DNA of 64,000 nucleotides from M3007 sp965249785 (GTDB lineage Bacteria; Bacteroidota; Bacteroidia; Chitinophagales; Saprospiraceae). The DNA lies in NCBI GenBank assembly GCA_965249785.1, contig CBDFMU010000013.1, forward strand, positions 44,982 to 108,981, in the 5' to 3' direction. This document shows positions 17,338 through 25,626 of the stretch, in pieces. The first letter of the stretch is position 1, and each line of letters opens with the position of its first letter. The position numbers and the translations under genes were made by a program. The notes below the pieces were generated by a model. The model saw nothing but the letters and a program-made list of their open reading frames with translations, was not told where the DNA came from and searched no databases.

Positions 17338-17451
17338 CTATATTGGATGGACTCAAAATTGGTAATTAAATGTCCCGGCGAGCCGGAGTTTACGGAGGCG
17401 TAGCAGGACTTTAAGGACCGATTTTGAGTTGCCTTGGCTCTTTTGCCAAGG

Positions 17452-18677
17452 TCAGTTTTTCAGGTGCAGCTTTATCCGTTCACGGAAGTAAATGGACAAC
17501 TGCGAGAAGGTCAGCGACCAATTTTGCAGCGGCGAAGTCCACTTTTCGGTGATGCGCTCGATGGTCAAAAACAACAGTTTCATCAATGCATTGTCGCTGG
17601 TAAATGCGCCCTTGGTTTTGGTCACCTGCCGCAGTTGCTTGTGGAAGCCCTCGACGGTGTTCGTCGTATAGATGATGCGCCGGATCGCCGCCGGGTAGCG
17701 GAAGTAGCGCGTCAGCCGATCCCAATTGTTTTGCCACGATTCGATCACCACGGGGTATAATTTGCCCCATTTCTCGGCCAGCGCTTCCAGTTTGATTTTG
17801 GCACCCTCCTCGTCCACCGCCTGGTAGACCGGCTTTAAGTCGCGCATGAATTCCTTCTGGTGTTTCGAGCCTACATACTTCAAAGAATTGCGGATCTGGT
17901 GCACCACGCACAACTGTACTTCGGTGTCCGGGAAGATCGCCTCGATCGCCTCGGCAAAACCCTTCAGATTGTCAATACAGGCGATCAAAATGTCTTGTAC
18001 GCCCCGCTGCTGCAACTGCGTCAGCACCTGCAACCAGAACTTAGCCCCCTCATTTTCAGAGGTATAGATGCCCAGCACATCCTTTTTGCCTTCCAGGTTC
18101 ACCCCGATCATACTATACACCGCACGGTTCACGATCCGGCCTTCGTGCCGTACTTTGTAATGGATAGCGTCGAGCCACACAATGGCGTACATCGACTCCA
18201 AAGGCCGACTGCGCCATTCCTCCACCACCGGCAAAATCTTGTCCGTGATGTTGCTCAACTGCGCCTCCGACAACTCCACCGAGTACAACTCCTGCAGGTG
18301 CGACTGGATCTGGCGGTAGCCCATACCCATGCCGTACAAACTCAAAATCTTCTGCTCCAAGCCGTTCCCTAACTGCCGATCCCGTTTGGGCAACAACGTC
18401 GGCTCATACGTCCCTTCCCGATCCCGAGGCGTCTCAATCGGAAGTACCCCAAAACGGCTGCGAACCGTCTTGCTCATCTTGCCATTACGCCGATTTTTGA
18501 CCCCACAAGCCTTTTGTTCCTCCAGGTGAGCCTGCATCTCCCCTTGCAGACCCGCTTCCACGATCCGCTTCACAGTGGACCCATCGCATCTTCTAGCGAC
18601 TTGCCAGCGTACAAGGCCGCCAGCGCTTCTTTCTCAAAGTTCTGATAATCAAAACCTTCTTCCTTTTTTGTCTTCAT
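17452..18677 (-). pseudogene. IS256-family mutator transposase, frameshifted near its N-terminus
   Basis: The main frame (17452-18573, GTG start) gives 373 residues with all three acidic residues of the DDE nuclease: Asp in IVWLDAIHYKVR, Asp in IACIDNLKGFAEAI followed by the family's VQLCVVHQIRNSLKYV helix, and Glu in TTNTVEGFHKQLR. The usual N-terminal 35 residues (MKTKKEEGFDYQNFEKEALA ..., ATG at 18677, TGA at 18570-18572) lie in another frame. Joined, the protein is about 410 residues, the family's normal length. IS256 elements are not known to use programmed frameshifting, so this is a mutation or sequencing error at about 18573. The short frame might still be expressed from GTG, but would lack the N-terminal DNA-binding part. 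Confidence 0.88.
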
Positions 18678-18719
18678 GATAAACTGTGTATGTTTGGTGA
18701 AAAATACAAACTCTTTTCA

Positions 18720-18745
18720 CCTGACACAGTTTATTGAACACTCTC
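18720..18745 (-). repeat. IS256 right terminal inverted repeat
   Basis: On the minus strand GAGAGTGTTCAATAAACTGT followed by GTCAGG; target duplication AGCAAAGG follows at 18746-18753. Confidence 0.85.
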
Positions 18746-18825
18746 AGCAAAGGTTGAGATATTGACCGTGATTACTTTGCATTCGATCTCTGTTCAAAAC
18801 CATTTCGCGTTGACTATAAATCAAG

Positions 18826-19817
18826 TTACTCAATCAGCCCAATTGATTTTGAATGCAAAATGGCTTCCTCCGTATGTATAAAGAGGCAGGTATGAATTTT
18901 TTTATTCTGGATAGACGCTAATAGATGTTGAGTAGCGGCTTCTTTTTTTGCACTAATATTTCTAATATAGATAGCAGCAATTTTATCAGGGTATTTATTG
19001 GCTATACTGACGTAGATGTCTGGATCGCTTTGTGAATTGTCACCCAGTAATACAAACCGTTGTTTGGGGAATGCATCTATTACTCTGGCTACCCGAATTA
19101 ATTTACCCTGGTGTTTAGTTTTACCTGTTTTGAGTAATTGATACCATTTTTTTATTTGGTTGAGTAGAAATGCTCCTTTAGGCAATCCATTATGTTTAAA
19201 AAATTCATTGAGGTCGTCATACAAGTTCCATTCGCTACTGGATACATAGAAAAAAGGATTGGGCACGGCTTCTTCAGTATGGGCCAGGGCTAGCAAACGA
19301 TAATACTTAACTACATCGGCAAAGGTTTTTCTGCTACGTGGATTTTTGGTAAACATCACCCGCAATCTCTTGCCCGTAGTAGCAGAATGAGAAACCAGCA
19401 CCGTATCATCAATATCTGATATAAAAGCATACTGGGTGACGTGGGGTACGAAAATCTTTCCTTCCCCTATCGACACAATACCTGGTCGTCTGCATCTAAT
19501 GCCTGTACTACAACTGGATGCCAGCCTGCTGATACCGAAGTAGATGATTGCCACTCAAATTTAAAAAAACCATCCGGTTCTGTAATGCTGTTAAATGGCT
19601 GATCTCTCCATAATAACTGTACGCGCACATTAGGTAAGGGATTGACAAAGAATAATTTAGATAAGTGAATTGTATTATGCACTATGTTGTCAGTATATTT
19701 AATTCTGCTGAAGGGTTTACCCCGCAATACGTGCCCATAGACAACTAGATTGTCGGTATGTCCATAGCCATGATATACCTTTACCGTGATAACAGATGAA
19801 TCCGGGCTTTTTTTCAT
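18826..19817 (-). pseudogene. App1-like phosphatidate phosphatase (DUF2183), broken by one frameshift
   Basis: Two overlapping frames make one protein of about 330 residues. The first (19817 to about 19476) holds the N-terminal beta-rich domain with VYHGYGHTDNLVVYGHVLRG and LLWRDQPFNSITEPDGFFKFEW; the second (about 19478 to 18826) holds the catalytic DUF2183 domain with the HAD-type DxDxT motif in FISDIDDTVLVSH and FVLLGDNSQSDPDIY. The join falls at 19473-19478, within TGTG, where one base seems missing (ALDADDQVL then SIGEGKIFVP). The yeast homologue App1 dephosphorylates phosphatidic acid to diacylglycerol. A diacylglycerol-kinase-like gene starts 42 bp away on the other strand, making a plausible opposing pair. 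Confidence 0.85.
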
Positions 19818-19859
19818 AATATTCAGATAGGCAAGTTATTGAACTCGAATCGCTAGAAG

Positions 19860-20759
19860 ATGTTTAATGTACTTATGGAGCAAACTGCTAAATTAAAGCT
19901 ACTTTTTGTAATTAATCCCGGTTCCGGCAACCATAGATCCAACTGGGCTGAGGAAATCACCAATTACTTTTCATCCTTACCCTATACTATTGAGCTGCAT
20001 CATCTTACCAAAGCATGTAATCGGCAAACTATAAAAGATAAAATAGCAGCGTTTGCGCCGCAGCAAGTTATAGCAGTCGGCGGTGACGGTACCGTGAAAT
20101 TGGTAGCAGAGTGTTTACTGCAAAAAAACATCGCTTTGGGCATACTGCCCGCCGGTTCTGCCAACGGATTAGCGAAAGAACTCGGCATCAGCCATGATCC
20201 TATAAAAGCATTGGATGTAATTGTAAAAGGGCATACTAAAAAAATACATGCCATCAATGTCAATGACCACTTGTGCATTCACCTGAGCGATATTGGTTTT
20301 AATGCTTACGTCGTAGAAAAATTTGAAAATAAGCGCATCCGGGGTATGTGGGGATACGTGATAGCTTCCTTGAAAGTGCTGGGGCAAAATCCGCGCCTGG
20401 AAATAGATATGCAGGTGGATCAGGAAGTTGCTAAAATCAGGGCTGAAATGATCGTTATTGCCAATGCGACCAAATATGGCAGCGGCGCACTTATAAATCC
20501 TATTGGTAGATTAGACGATAAACTGTTTGAAGTAATCGTAGTTAAAAAAGTGTCGGTTCGGGAGTTATTTAAAATGGTTTTTTCACACGCTCCTTATGAC
20601 CTGAATAAAACGGAGGTTTTTCAAACGACTTCTTTACAAATAAAATCTTCTAAAAAAGTATATTTCCAAGTAGATGGGGAATATTTTGGTAAAGTAAAAG
20701 CAGTAAAAGCCGTCCTTATTCCTGCTGCCCTTAAAATAATTGTTCCAGCAATAGAATAG
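19860..20759 (+). CDS. Diacylglycerol kinase family lipid kinase (YegS/DagK-like)
   Basis: A 299-residue soluble lipid kinase. The nucleotide-binding DAGK catalytic motif is clear: FVINPGSGNHRS near the N-terminus, VIAVGGDGTVKLVAECL with GGDGT at 74-78, and LPAGSANGLAKELGI. The C-terminal beta sandwich (about 130-299) includes IVIANATKYGSGALINPIGRLDDKLFEV. Members phosphorylate diacylglycerol, ceramide or other lipids at the inner membrane face; the substrate is undetermined. It is divergent from the App1-like phosphatase gene with only 42 bp between, so the two share a promoter region. Start: ATG at 19860, though the Met at codon 6 is possible. Confidence 0.9.
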   Translation: MFNVLMEQTAKLKLLFVINPGSGNHRSNWAEEITNYFSSLPYTIELHHLTKACNRQTIKDKIAAFAPQQVIAVGGDGTVKLVAECLLQKNIALGILPAGSANGLAKELGISHDPIKALDVIVKGHTKKIHAINVNDHLCIHLSDIGFNAYVVEKFENKRIRGMWGYVIASLKVLGQNPRLEIDMQVDQEVAKIRAEMIVIANATKYGSGALINPIGRLDDKLFEVIVVKKVSVRELFKMVFSHAPYDLNKTEVFQTTSLQIKSSKKVYFQVDGEYFGKVKAVKAVLIPAALKIIVPAIE

Positions 20760-21081
20760 AGCGTTAGTACATTAGAAATTATGTGGAACGCTTTTGTCTA
20801 TGTGCCCCGGTGTTAAAGTATTCCGAAGTCACTTTTCATTTTTTCAACCCTCAAAAACCGATCATGTACAAATCTTTTTCGCATCATCCCTATTGGCTCT
20901 GGATGACTTGCGTGGCATCTAAGATCATTAATATTACCACCATGTTGTCATCCTAAACGCAGTGAAGGAACTACACAAGAGCAGCGTGAGCATTCTCGTT
21001 ACCCACCTGGCCAGTTCCTTCACTGCGTTCAGGATGACAGACCCTGGTGAACAGAGACTGGGTGGAACCCTTCGGTTCTTC
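20760..21081. other. Intergenic region carrying a long palindromic repeat
   Basis: Between the lipid kinase and DUF2851 (convergent). Apart from the hairpin at 20946-21039 no structure or gene is seen. Confidence 0.4.
20946..21039. repeat. GTCATCCTGAACGCAGTGAAG palindromic repeat, copy 1
   Basis: 27-bp arms (20946-20972 and 21013-21039) are reverse complements with one mismatch and flank a 40-bp loop. The same motif forms a 25-bp perfect-arm copy at 39311-39404, so this is a dispersed REP-like family. Between convergent genes it can act as a terminator. Confidence 0.75.
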
Positions 21082-22374
21082 TCACTTCAAAATAAAATTG
21101 CCCACCGCACATTCCAGACACCGTTTTGGATCGCAATACCGAGTCTTCAAGTGCAGCAAAGCCTGACTTTGATAGGCGTTGTGCGGGCGCATACCCAGTG
21201 CTGCCCAGCCATCTATTACCGTGTTGCTTTCTGCCGGTAACTCTTCCAACAGCCGCAAAGCGCGATTCTGCAAATCGGCATTGCCTTTGGTGCGCCCATA
21301 GTGGAAAAGCATCGGCACAATAGTATTAATAATTAGCAGATGAACAAAATCGCGGCTCAAAACCTTGTTGCGCGAAGGCGAAATCTTGTCAAATTGATAG
21401 TGCGTCAGCCAATAATCGGAAGGCCGCACAGCGAAGAGATTTTCCAAAGTTCGCATGTTTTCTGCTTCCAGTATTTTGCTGAACAAATGTGCCGATTGAT
21501 GCACCAACGCCGCAAATTGCGCCAACCGAAGTGTCGGAAAGCTCGCCGGACGTAACCGCAAAAATTTCCATTGGCTGGCGGCCAACGGCACGAGCGAATA
21601 CTTGTGTGCCAAATGCCGATACTCTTTGGCCAGCATTTTTGGGTACTCGTCTTGAAAGGACTGATCCAGCATCCCAGCCTGCCCAAATAGCAAGGCTTCC
21701 ATTTGCAAACGACTATTTTTATGCTTCGCCAATACCGTTAACGGCAACGAACGCGCCAGGGTCTCGAACGGCTCGGCGTTGACTTTCAAGCCAAAATTGC
21801 GGGCCAAAAGTTGATAAAAAGCTACTTCCCAGTGATTCTCCGTGGTCGTAAGCAAATCGGCGATGGCTGCCGTTTTTTGTTCCAAACGTTCTATTAGTAT
21901 CCGGTCAAGCCAATTGAGCCGAATGATGTCGGGTGTGGAAGCAAAAAAACTTTCGCAGGGAATCCAGGTACGCTCGTGTTCGAGGCGTTGATAGTTGTGG
22001 AGCAGTTTTGTGGGAATACGGCCTTCCAGCACGAGACAAGCCAAACGCGGCCCATCCAGAAAACGCACAATCGGCTGATCTTCTTCCAATACGACGTGCA
22101 GCACCACATTATCATACGCCGGGTTTTCGTGGTGACGGTGCGCGAACCACTCCGAAGCCCGCAAGTGCAGCTCCACATTTCCCGCCCATAGGGTGTCGCC
22201 GATGCGAATGCGAGCATTGAAAAAATCTGGCCCGGCATGGGTGTTGTGTTCGCCAGGGTGTAGGATTTCGATGGGTTGGCCTTCGGTAGTGACTAAATTT
22301 TGTAAGTCAAAACGTCGCCACCGCCACAGGAAGTGGAGGAAATTTTCAGGCATGGGGTAGGGTGTATGCGCCAT
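21082..22374 (-). CDS. DUF2851 family protein
   Basis: A 430-residue cytoplasmic protein typical of Bacteroidota. MPENFLHFLWRWRRFD, HPGEHNTHAGPDFFNARI, GNVELHLRASEWFAHRH and DNVVLHVVLEEDQPI are the conserved N-terminal signature; the C-terminus has a possible metal-binding set of cysteines (RYCDPKRCLECAVGNFIL). The ATG at 22374 was chosen because the conserved part begins right after it; the frame runs 66 codons further upstream without similarity. The acidic/His-rich GNVELH pattern has led to a nuclease-like fold being suspected for such proteins, but I know of no experiment. It follows the GHL10 gene on the same strand after about 195 bp. Confidence 0.85.
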   Translation of the reverse strand: MAHTPYPMPENFLHFLWRWRRFDLQNLVTTEGQPIEILHPGEHNTHAGPDFFNARIRIGDTLWAGNVELHLRASEWFAHRHHENPAYDNVVLHVVLEEDQPIVRFLDGPRLACLVLEGRIPTKLLHNYQRLEHERTWIPCESFFASTPDIIRLNWLDRILIERLEQKTAAIADLLTTTENHWEVAFYQLLARNFGLKVNAEPFETLARSLPLTVLAKHKNSRLQMEALLFGQAGMLDQSFQDEYPKMLAKEYRHLAHKYSLVPLAASQWKFLRLRPASFPTLRLAQFAALVHQSAHLFSKILEAENMRTLENLFAVRPSDYWLTHYQFDKISPSRNKVLSRDFVHLLIINTIVPMLFHYGRTKGNADLQNRALRLLEELPAESNTVIDGWAALGMRPHNAYQSQALLHLKTRYCDPKRCLECAVGNFILK

Positions 22375-22568
22375 GAAGTAGGGGTGTTTCTGTTGTTGCT
22401 TTCGTTCTGACAAAAAAATCGGGCATTGCCAGGCGATATTTTGATCGTCCAACAATGCCCGATTAGAACGAGCGGCTTTCAAGAAAGTCACAAAAAAGTC
22501 ACGCGCATAGCAAAGAAACAAATAGCGATCAGCGATGAAAAATTTCCAATTCTTCGCTCCGCCTTTCC

Positions 22569-24167
22569 TCAATTTATCCTGCCCTTCATCCGCACGCCCA
22601 CGCGCGTTTTTTTTACATATAATGGTTCACTGCTATAACTGGCCACATTCAGGCGATTGTAAGCCAGCAGCACGTACGTATAATGCTCATCGGTCAGGGC
22701 GGTCAAGTCCTCAAAAGTCCATTTATCCGAATCAAAAGGGGTCATAGCCAAGAGGTTGCGCGGGTCTTTGAAATCGCCGACCGTTTCGCCAACAAACCGA
22801 TAAATCCCAAAATAATAGGGCATCTCCTCCCCCGAGAGCACTTCGCAGGCGTGCCAGGCCATTTTTATGGAACGCGGTGTCCCCAGCACCCGGCACACTT
22901 GTGGCGTGGCCGGCGGTATTTTGGAAAGATGCGGCATCGGCGGAATCAGCGTAGGCCGGGTGTATAATTTAGTAATGAGACTGTCCTGAATGCCCAATTG
23001 ATTACGAAGCAGAGGTTTCAAAGAAAAGAAAATGCTGCCATTGACATTCGGATTGGCGCGATTGATCGCGATCTGGCGATTGATCTGGTCTGGTTGTTGC
23101 CAGGCTGGGTCATTGGGGCTATTGTTGATTTTATAGGCGGCCAGACCAATATAAAGTTGGCGACCATAGGTATGTTTGCTCCACCAATCCACGATTTTGG
23201 CGTAGTCGGCGGGCTGATAACCAATGCTCCAATAGATTTGCGGAGCCACATAATCAATCCAACCGTTTTTGAGCCAGAGCAATACATCGGCGTACAAATC
23301 GTCATAACAGGTCACGGCGGTGCGCGTATCGGAACCGTTGATAGGGTCTTTGTCCAGATTGCGCCACACGCCGAATGGGCCGACACCAAATTTGCAGTAA
23401 GGCTTCAATTTCTTAATGGTCTTCGACACGCCTTCGATGAGCAGGTTCACGTTGTTGCGCCGCCAGTCGTCAATATTCGTGAAGCCGCGCGGATCAGCAG
23501 CAAACTGGTTGTAGTCATCGATGGTTTGATTAACTTCTTTGTAGGGATAAAAATAGTCGTCGAAGTGAATCCCGTCCACATCGTAGCGCAGTACAATGTC
23601 CTGCACCACATTGGTCAAATACCTGACTACCAATGGATTGCCAGGGTTGAAATAATACTTGTTGCCATACCGAAAAAACCATTCCTTCTTACGAGCGGCT
23701 GGCAAAGCGCGCAACGGGTGATTGGCCGCCAGACTCGCCGTATCCAGATCGAAAGTAGCACGATAAGGATTCAGCCAGGCGTGAAATTCCATGTGCCGGG
23801 CGTGGGCTGACTTAATCATATAATCCATCGGATCATACAGCGAGTCACCAGACGATACCCCTTGGAAACCGCTCAAATATTTGCTCCACGGCACGGTGGT
23901 TGATTTGTAGAAAGCATCGCCTGCTGGCCGCACTTGCACGAACACGGCATTCATGCTCATGGCCTTCATCACGTCGAGCAGGCTATCGAACTCTATTTTC
24001 TGGCGTTCGGGCGATAGGCCGGGTTTGGAAGGCCAATCAATATTGCCCACCGTCGCGATCCAGGCACCGCGCAGTTCGGCCACGGGCTGTTGTTGGCTCC
24101 ATAAGCTACTGGCAAAAACAAAAAACAGGCAGAAAGCAAGGCAAGGACGGAAAAAAGATTTTTTCAT
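22569..24167 (-). CDS. Secreted GHL10-type glycoside hydrolase (DUF187) with FnIII-like C-terminus
   Basis: A 532-residue exported enzyme from the ATG at 24167, directly before a signal peptide (MKKSFFRPCLAFCLFFVFAS ... LWSQ). Residues about 30-345 are the TIM-barrel of the GHL10/family-10-like group: ELRGAWIATVGNIDWPS, MNAVFVQVRPAGDAFY, EFHAWLNPYRA, DVDGIHFDDYFYPY (likely catalytic acid pair) and FGVGPFGVWRN, then VAPQIYWSIGY. The C-terminal 100 residues look like a fibronectin type III module. Members (e.g. YngK of Bacillus) are thought to hydrolyse glycans or remodel peptidoglycan; the substrate is unproven. It stands alone upstream of DUF2851 and is divergent from lpxD. Confidence 0.88.
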   Translation of the reverse strand: MKKSFFRPCLAFCLFFVFASSLWSQQQPVAELRGAWIATVGNIDWPSKPGLSPERQKIEFDSLLDVMKAMSMNAVFVQVRPAGDAFYKSTTVPWSKYLSGFQGVSSGDSLYDPMDYMIKSAHARHMEFHAWLNPYRATFDLDTASLAANHPLRALPAARKKEWFFRYGNKYYFNPGNPLVVRYLTNVVQDIVLRYDVDGIHFDDYFYPYKEVNQTIDDYNQFAADPRGFTNIDDWRRNNVNLLIEGVSKTIKKLKPYCKFGVGPFGVWRNLDKDPINGSDTRTAVTCYDDLYADVLLWLKNGWIDYVAPQIYWSIGYQPADYAKIVDWWSKHTYGRQLYIGLAAYKINNSPNDPAWQQPDQINRQIAINRANPNVNGSIFFSLKPLLRNQLGIQDSLITKLYTRPTLIPPMPHLSKIPPATPQVCRVLGTPRSIKMAWHACEVLSGEEMPYYFGIYRFVGETVGDFKDPRNLLAMTPFDSDKWTFEDLTALTDEHYTYVLLAYNRLNVASYSSEPLYVKKTRVGVRMKGRIN

Positions 24168-24389
24168 AGTGCATAGGTTTGGGGTAAAAGTAGAAAGTAT
24201 GCCGGAAATGCAAGTAGTGGTTAATAGTGGTTGATGAAGGTTTATCAAAAAGGTTGATATTCAACGCAGTATTTGCTTGCTGACGCATAAAATGCTGGTT
24301 GGTACTGCTCTGTAAAAGCAAAGGAATGAAAAGAGCCGCCGGAGATACGCCTCGAATTTCGGACTTTTGCCTGATTCCTTACTCATCTA

Positions 24390-24421
24390 AACCTATCAGG
24401 TTTCAAAAACCTGACAGGTTT
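24390..24421. repeat. AACCTGACAGGTTT palindromic repeat (core only)
   Basis: AACCTATCAGGTTT, CAAAA and ACCTGACAGGTTT form a hairpin of two near-palindromic arms. The same core lies inside the MITE-like copies at 49491-49621, 50263-50395 and 59485-59589; here the flanking element sequence is absent. Confidence 0.6.
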
Positions 24422-24462
24422 CGTTCCTGACATCCAGTAATCCAACGTCCAGCGTCCAAAAT

Positions 24463-25395
24463 ATGAAATTTCCACAACCTATTCCCGTCCACGAACTCGC
24501 CGAACGCCTCAACGCCAGCGAAATCATCGGCGACGACACGCTCGAAGCCACCGGCATCAACGAAATCCACAAAGTGCGGCACGGTGACGTAGCCTTTTCC
24601 GATGTGAAAAAATATTTTGCCAAAACCCTGGCCAGTGCCGCCACGGTCATTTTACTCAACGAAGCCGCCGAATGTCCACCTGGAAAAGTCATTCTGATCG
24701 TCGAAAATCCGTTCGAGGCGTATGATTCGCTGGTTCGCGCGCACCGACCTTTTGTGCCGCTGACCTCGCCTATTACCCATCAGGCCAAAATTGATCCGAC
24801 CGCTGTTATCGAACCGGGAGCGATCATTGCGCCGCACGTCACCATCGGCGCGCATAGTTATATTCAGGCCAATGTCTACCTCGGTGAGTACACCGAAATT
24901 GGCGAACACGTCATTATTGGGCCGGGCGCGATTATTGGCTCTGATGCTTTTTATTTCAAAAAAATGCCCGACGGTTCCTACGAAAAATGGCGTTCCGGGG
25001 GCCGCGTCGTCATCCACGACCGGGTGGATATTGGGGCAGGCTGCACCATCAATAAAGGCGTGAGCGGCGACACCATCATCGGCGAAGGCAGCAAACTGGA
25101 TTGCCAGGTCCACATCGGCCACGGCGCGGTGATCGGGAAAAACTGTTTACTCGCCGCGCAGGTGGGCATTGGTGGCAAGACCATAGTGGGCGATAATGTG
25201 GTGATGTACGGTCAGGCGGGCGTTGCGCAGGCCATCCACATCGGTGCGGGCGCGATGATTTCTGCCAAAGCAGGCGTGTCTAAATCGCTGGAAGGCGGTA
25301 AGGCTTATTTTGGTATTCCGGCGGCAGAAGCAAGTGCGAAATACCGGGAGTTGGCGGCTTTGCGGCAGTTGCCGGATTTGTTGAAGAAATTGTGA
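24463..25395 (+). CDS. lpxD: UDP-3-O-acylglucosamine N-acyltransferase
   Basis: A 310-residue trimeric left-handed beta-helix acyltransferase that adds the N-linked hydroxyacyl chain in lipid A synthesis. The N-terminal uridine-binding domain (1-105) includes INEIHKVRHGDVAFSD; hexapeptide repeats run from about 108 to 290 (PTAVIEPGAIIAPHVTIG, GEHVIIGPGAIIG, DVIGEGSKLDCQV-like). The catalytic His is in QVHIGHGAVIGKN. The segment DAFYFKKMPDGSYEKWRSGG is typical of the second, shorter LpxD-like paralogue found in many Bacteroidota outside the lpxA/fabZ cluster, which this isolated locus suggests. Upstream is only a palindromic repeat; downstream a palindrome terminates it. Confidence 0.88.
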   Translation: MKFPQPIPVHELAERLNASEIIGDDTLEATGINEIHKVRHGDVAFSDVKKYFAKTLASAATVILLNEAAECPPGKVILIVENPFEAYDSLVRAHRPFVPLTSPITHQAKIDPTAVIEPGAIIAPHVTIGAHSYIQANVYLGEYTEIGEHVIIGPGAIIGSDAFYFKKMPDGSYEKWRSGGRVVIHDRVDIGAGCTINKGVSGDTIIGEGSKLDCQVHIGHGAVIGKNCLLAAQVGIGGKTIVGDNVVMYGQAGVAQAIHIGAGAMISAKAGVSKSLEGGKAYFGIPAAEASAKYRELAALRQLPDLLKKL

Positions 25396-25400
25396 CCAGA

Positions 25401-25432
25401 GTAGTAGTCTCACTTTAAGTGAGATTACTACT
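25401..25432. terminator. GTAGTAGTCTCACTT palindrome, copy 1
   Basis: GTAGTAGTCTCACTT followed by TAAGTGAGATTACTAC forms a near-perfect hairpin just after the lpxD stop. Members of the same family sit at 28697-28752, 52443-52470, 61238-61270 and 62281-62313. Confidence 0.6.
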
Positions 25433-25461
25433 ATTAATAACCACAAAGTGGTTGAACATGA

Positions 25462-25571
25462 ATAACCCCGGATGAAATCCGGGGAAATGGAATATGCGAT
25501 GAAAACAACCCCGAATGGGGTTGCACTGCAATACGGGGTCGGCGTGCAGCAGTTCAACCCCATTCGGGGTT
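25462..25571. repeat. ACCCCGAATGGGGTT inverted repeats
   Basis: AACCCCGAATGGGGTT (25507-25522) is perfectly complementary to AACCCCATTCGGGGTT (25556-25571), and each arm is itself nearly palindromic; CCCCGGATGAAATCCGGGG (about 25467-25485) forms a further hairpin. These short C/G palindromes resemble those at 52245-52370 and fill the space between lpxD and the receptor gene. Confidence 0.55.
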
Positions 25572-25626
25572 CTAATCAGATTCCACGCCTTCGGCTCTGA
25601 ATGACAAACGTAGAGTGTGATCTGTA

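Larger units (their letters stand above)
17312..18745. mobile_element. IS256-family insertion sequence, 1434 bp, with 8-bp target duplication
   Basis: Terminal 26-bp imperfect inverted repeats (17312-17337 and 18720-18745, sharing GTGTTCAA and ACTGTGTCAGG) enclose one transposase gene. Immediately outside, AGCAAAGG occurs on both sides (17304-17311 and 18746-18753), an 8-bp target-site duplication typical of the family. The intact duplication shows the element arrived as a unit and has not recombined since. It inserted in the spacer between the OmpA/PD40 gene and the App1-like gene, breaking no gene. Confidence 0.93.

Noticed and set aside
17452..18677. Programmed ribosomal frameshift in the transposase
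   Set aside because: No slippery heptamer is visible at the junction and IS256-family elements normally encode the transposase in one frame.
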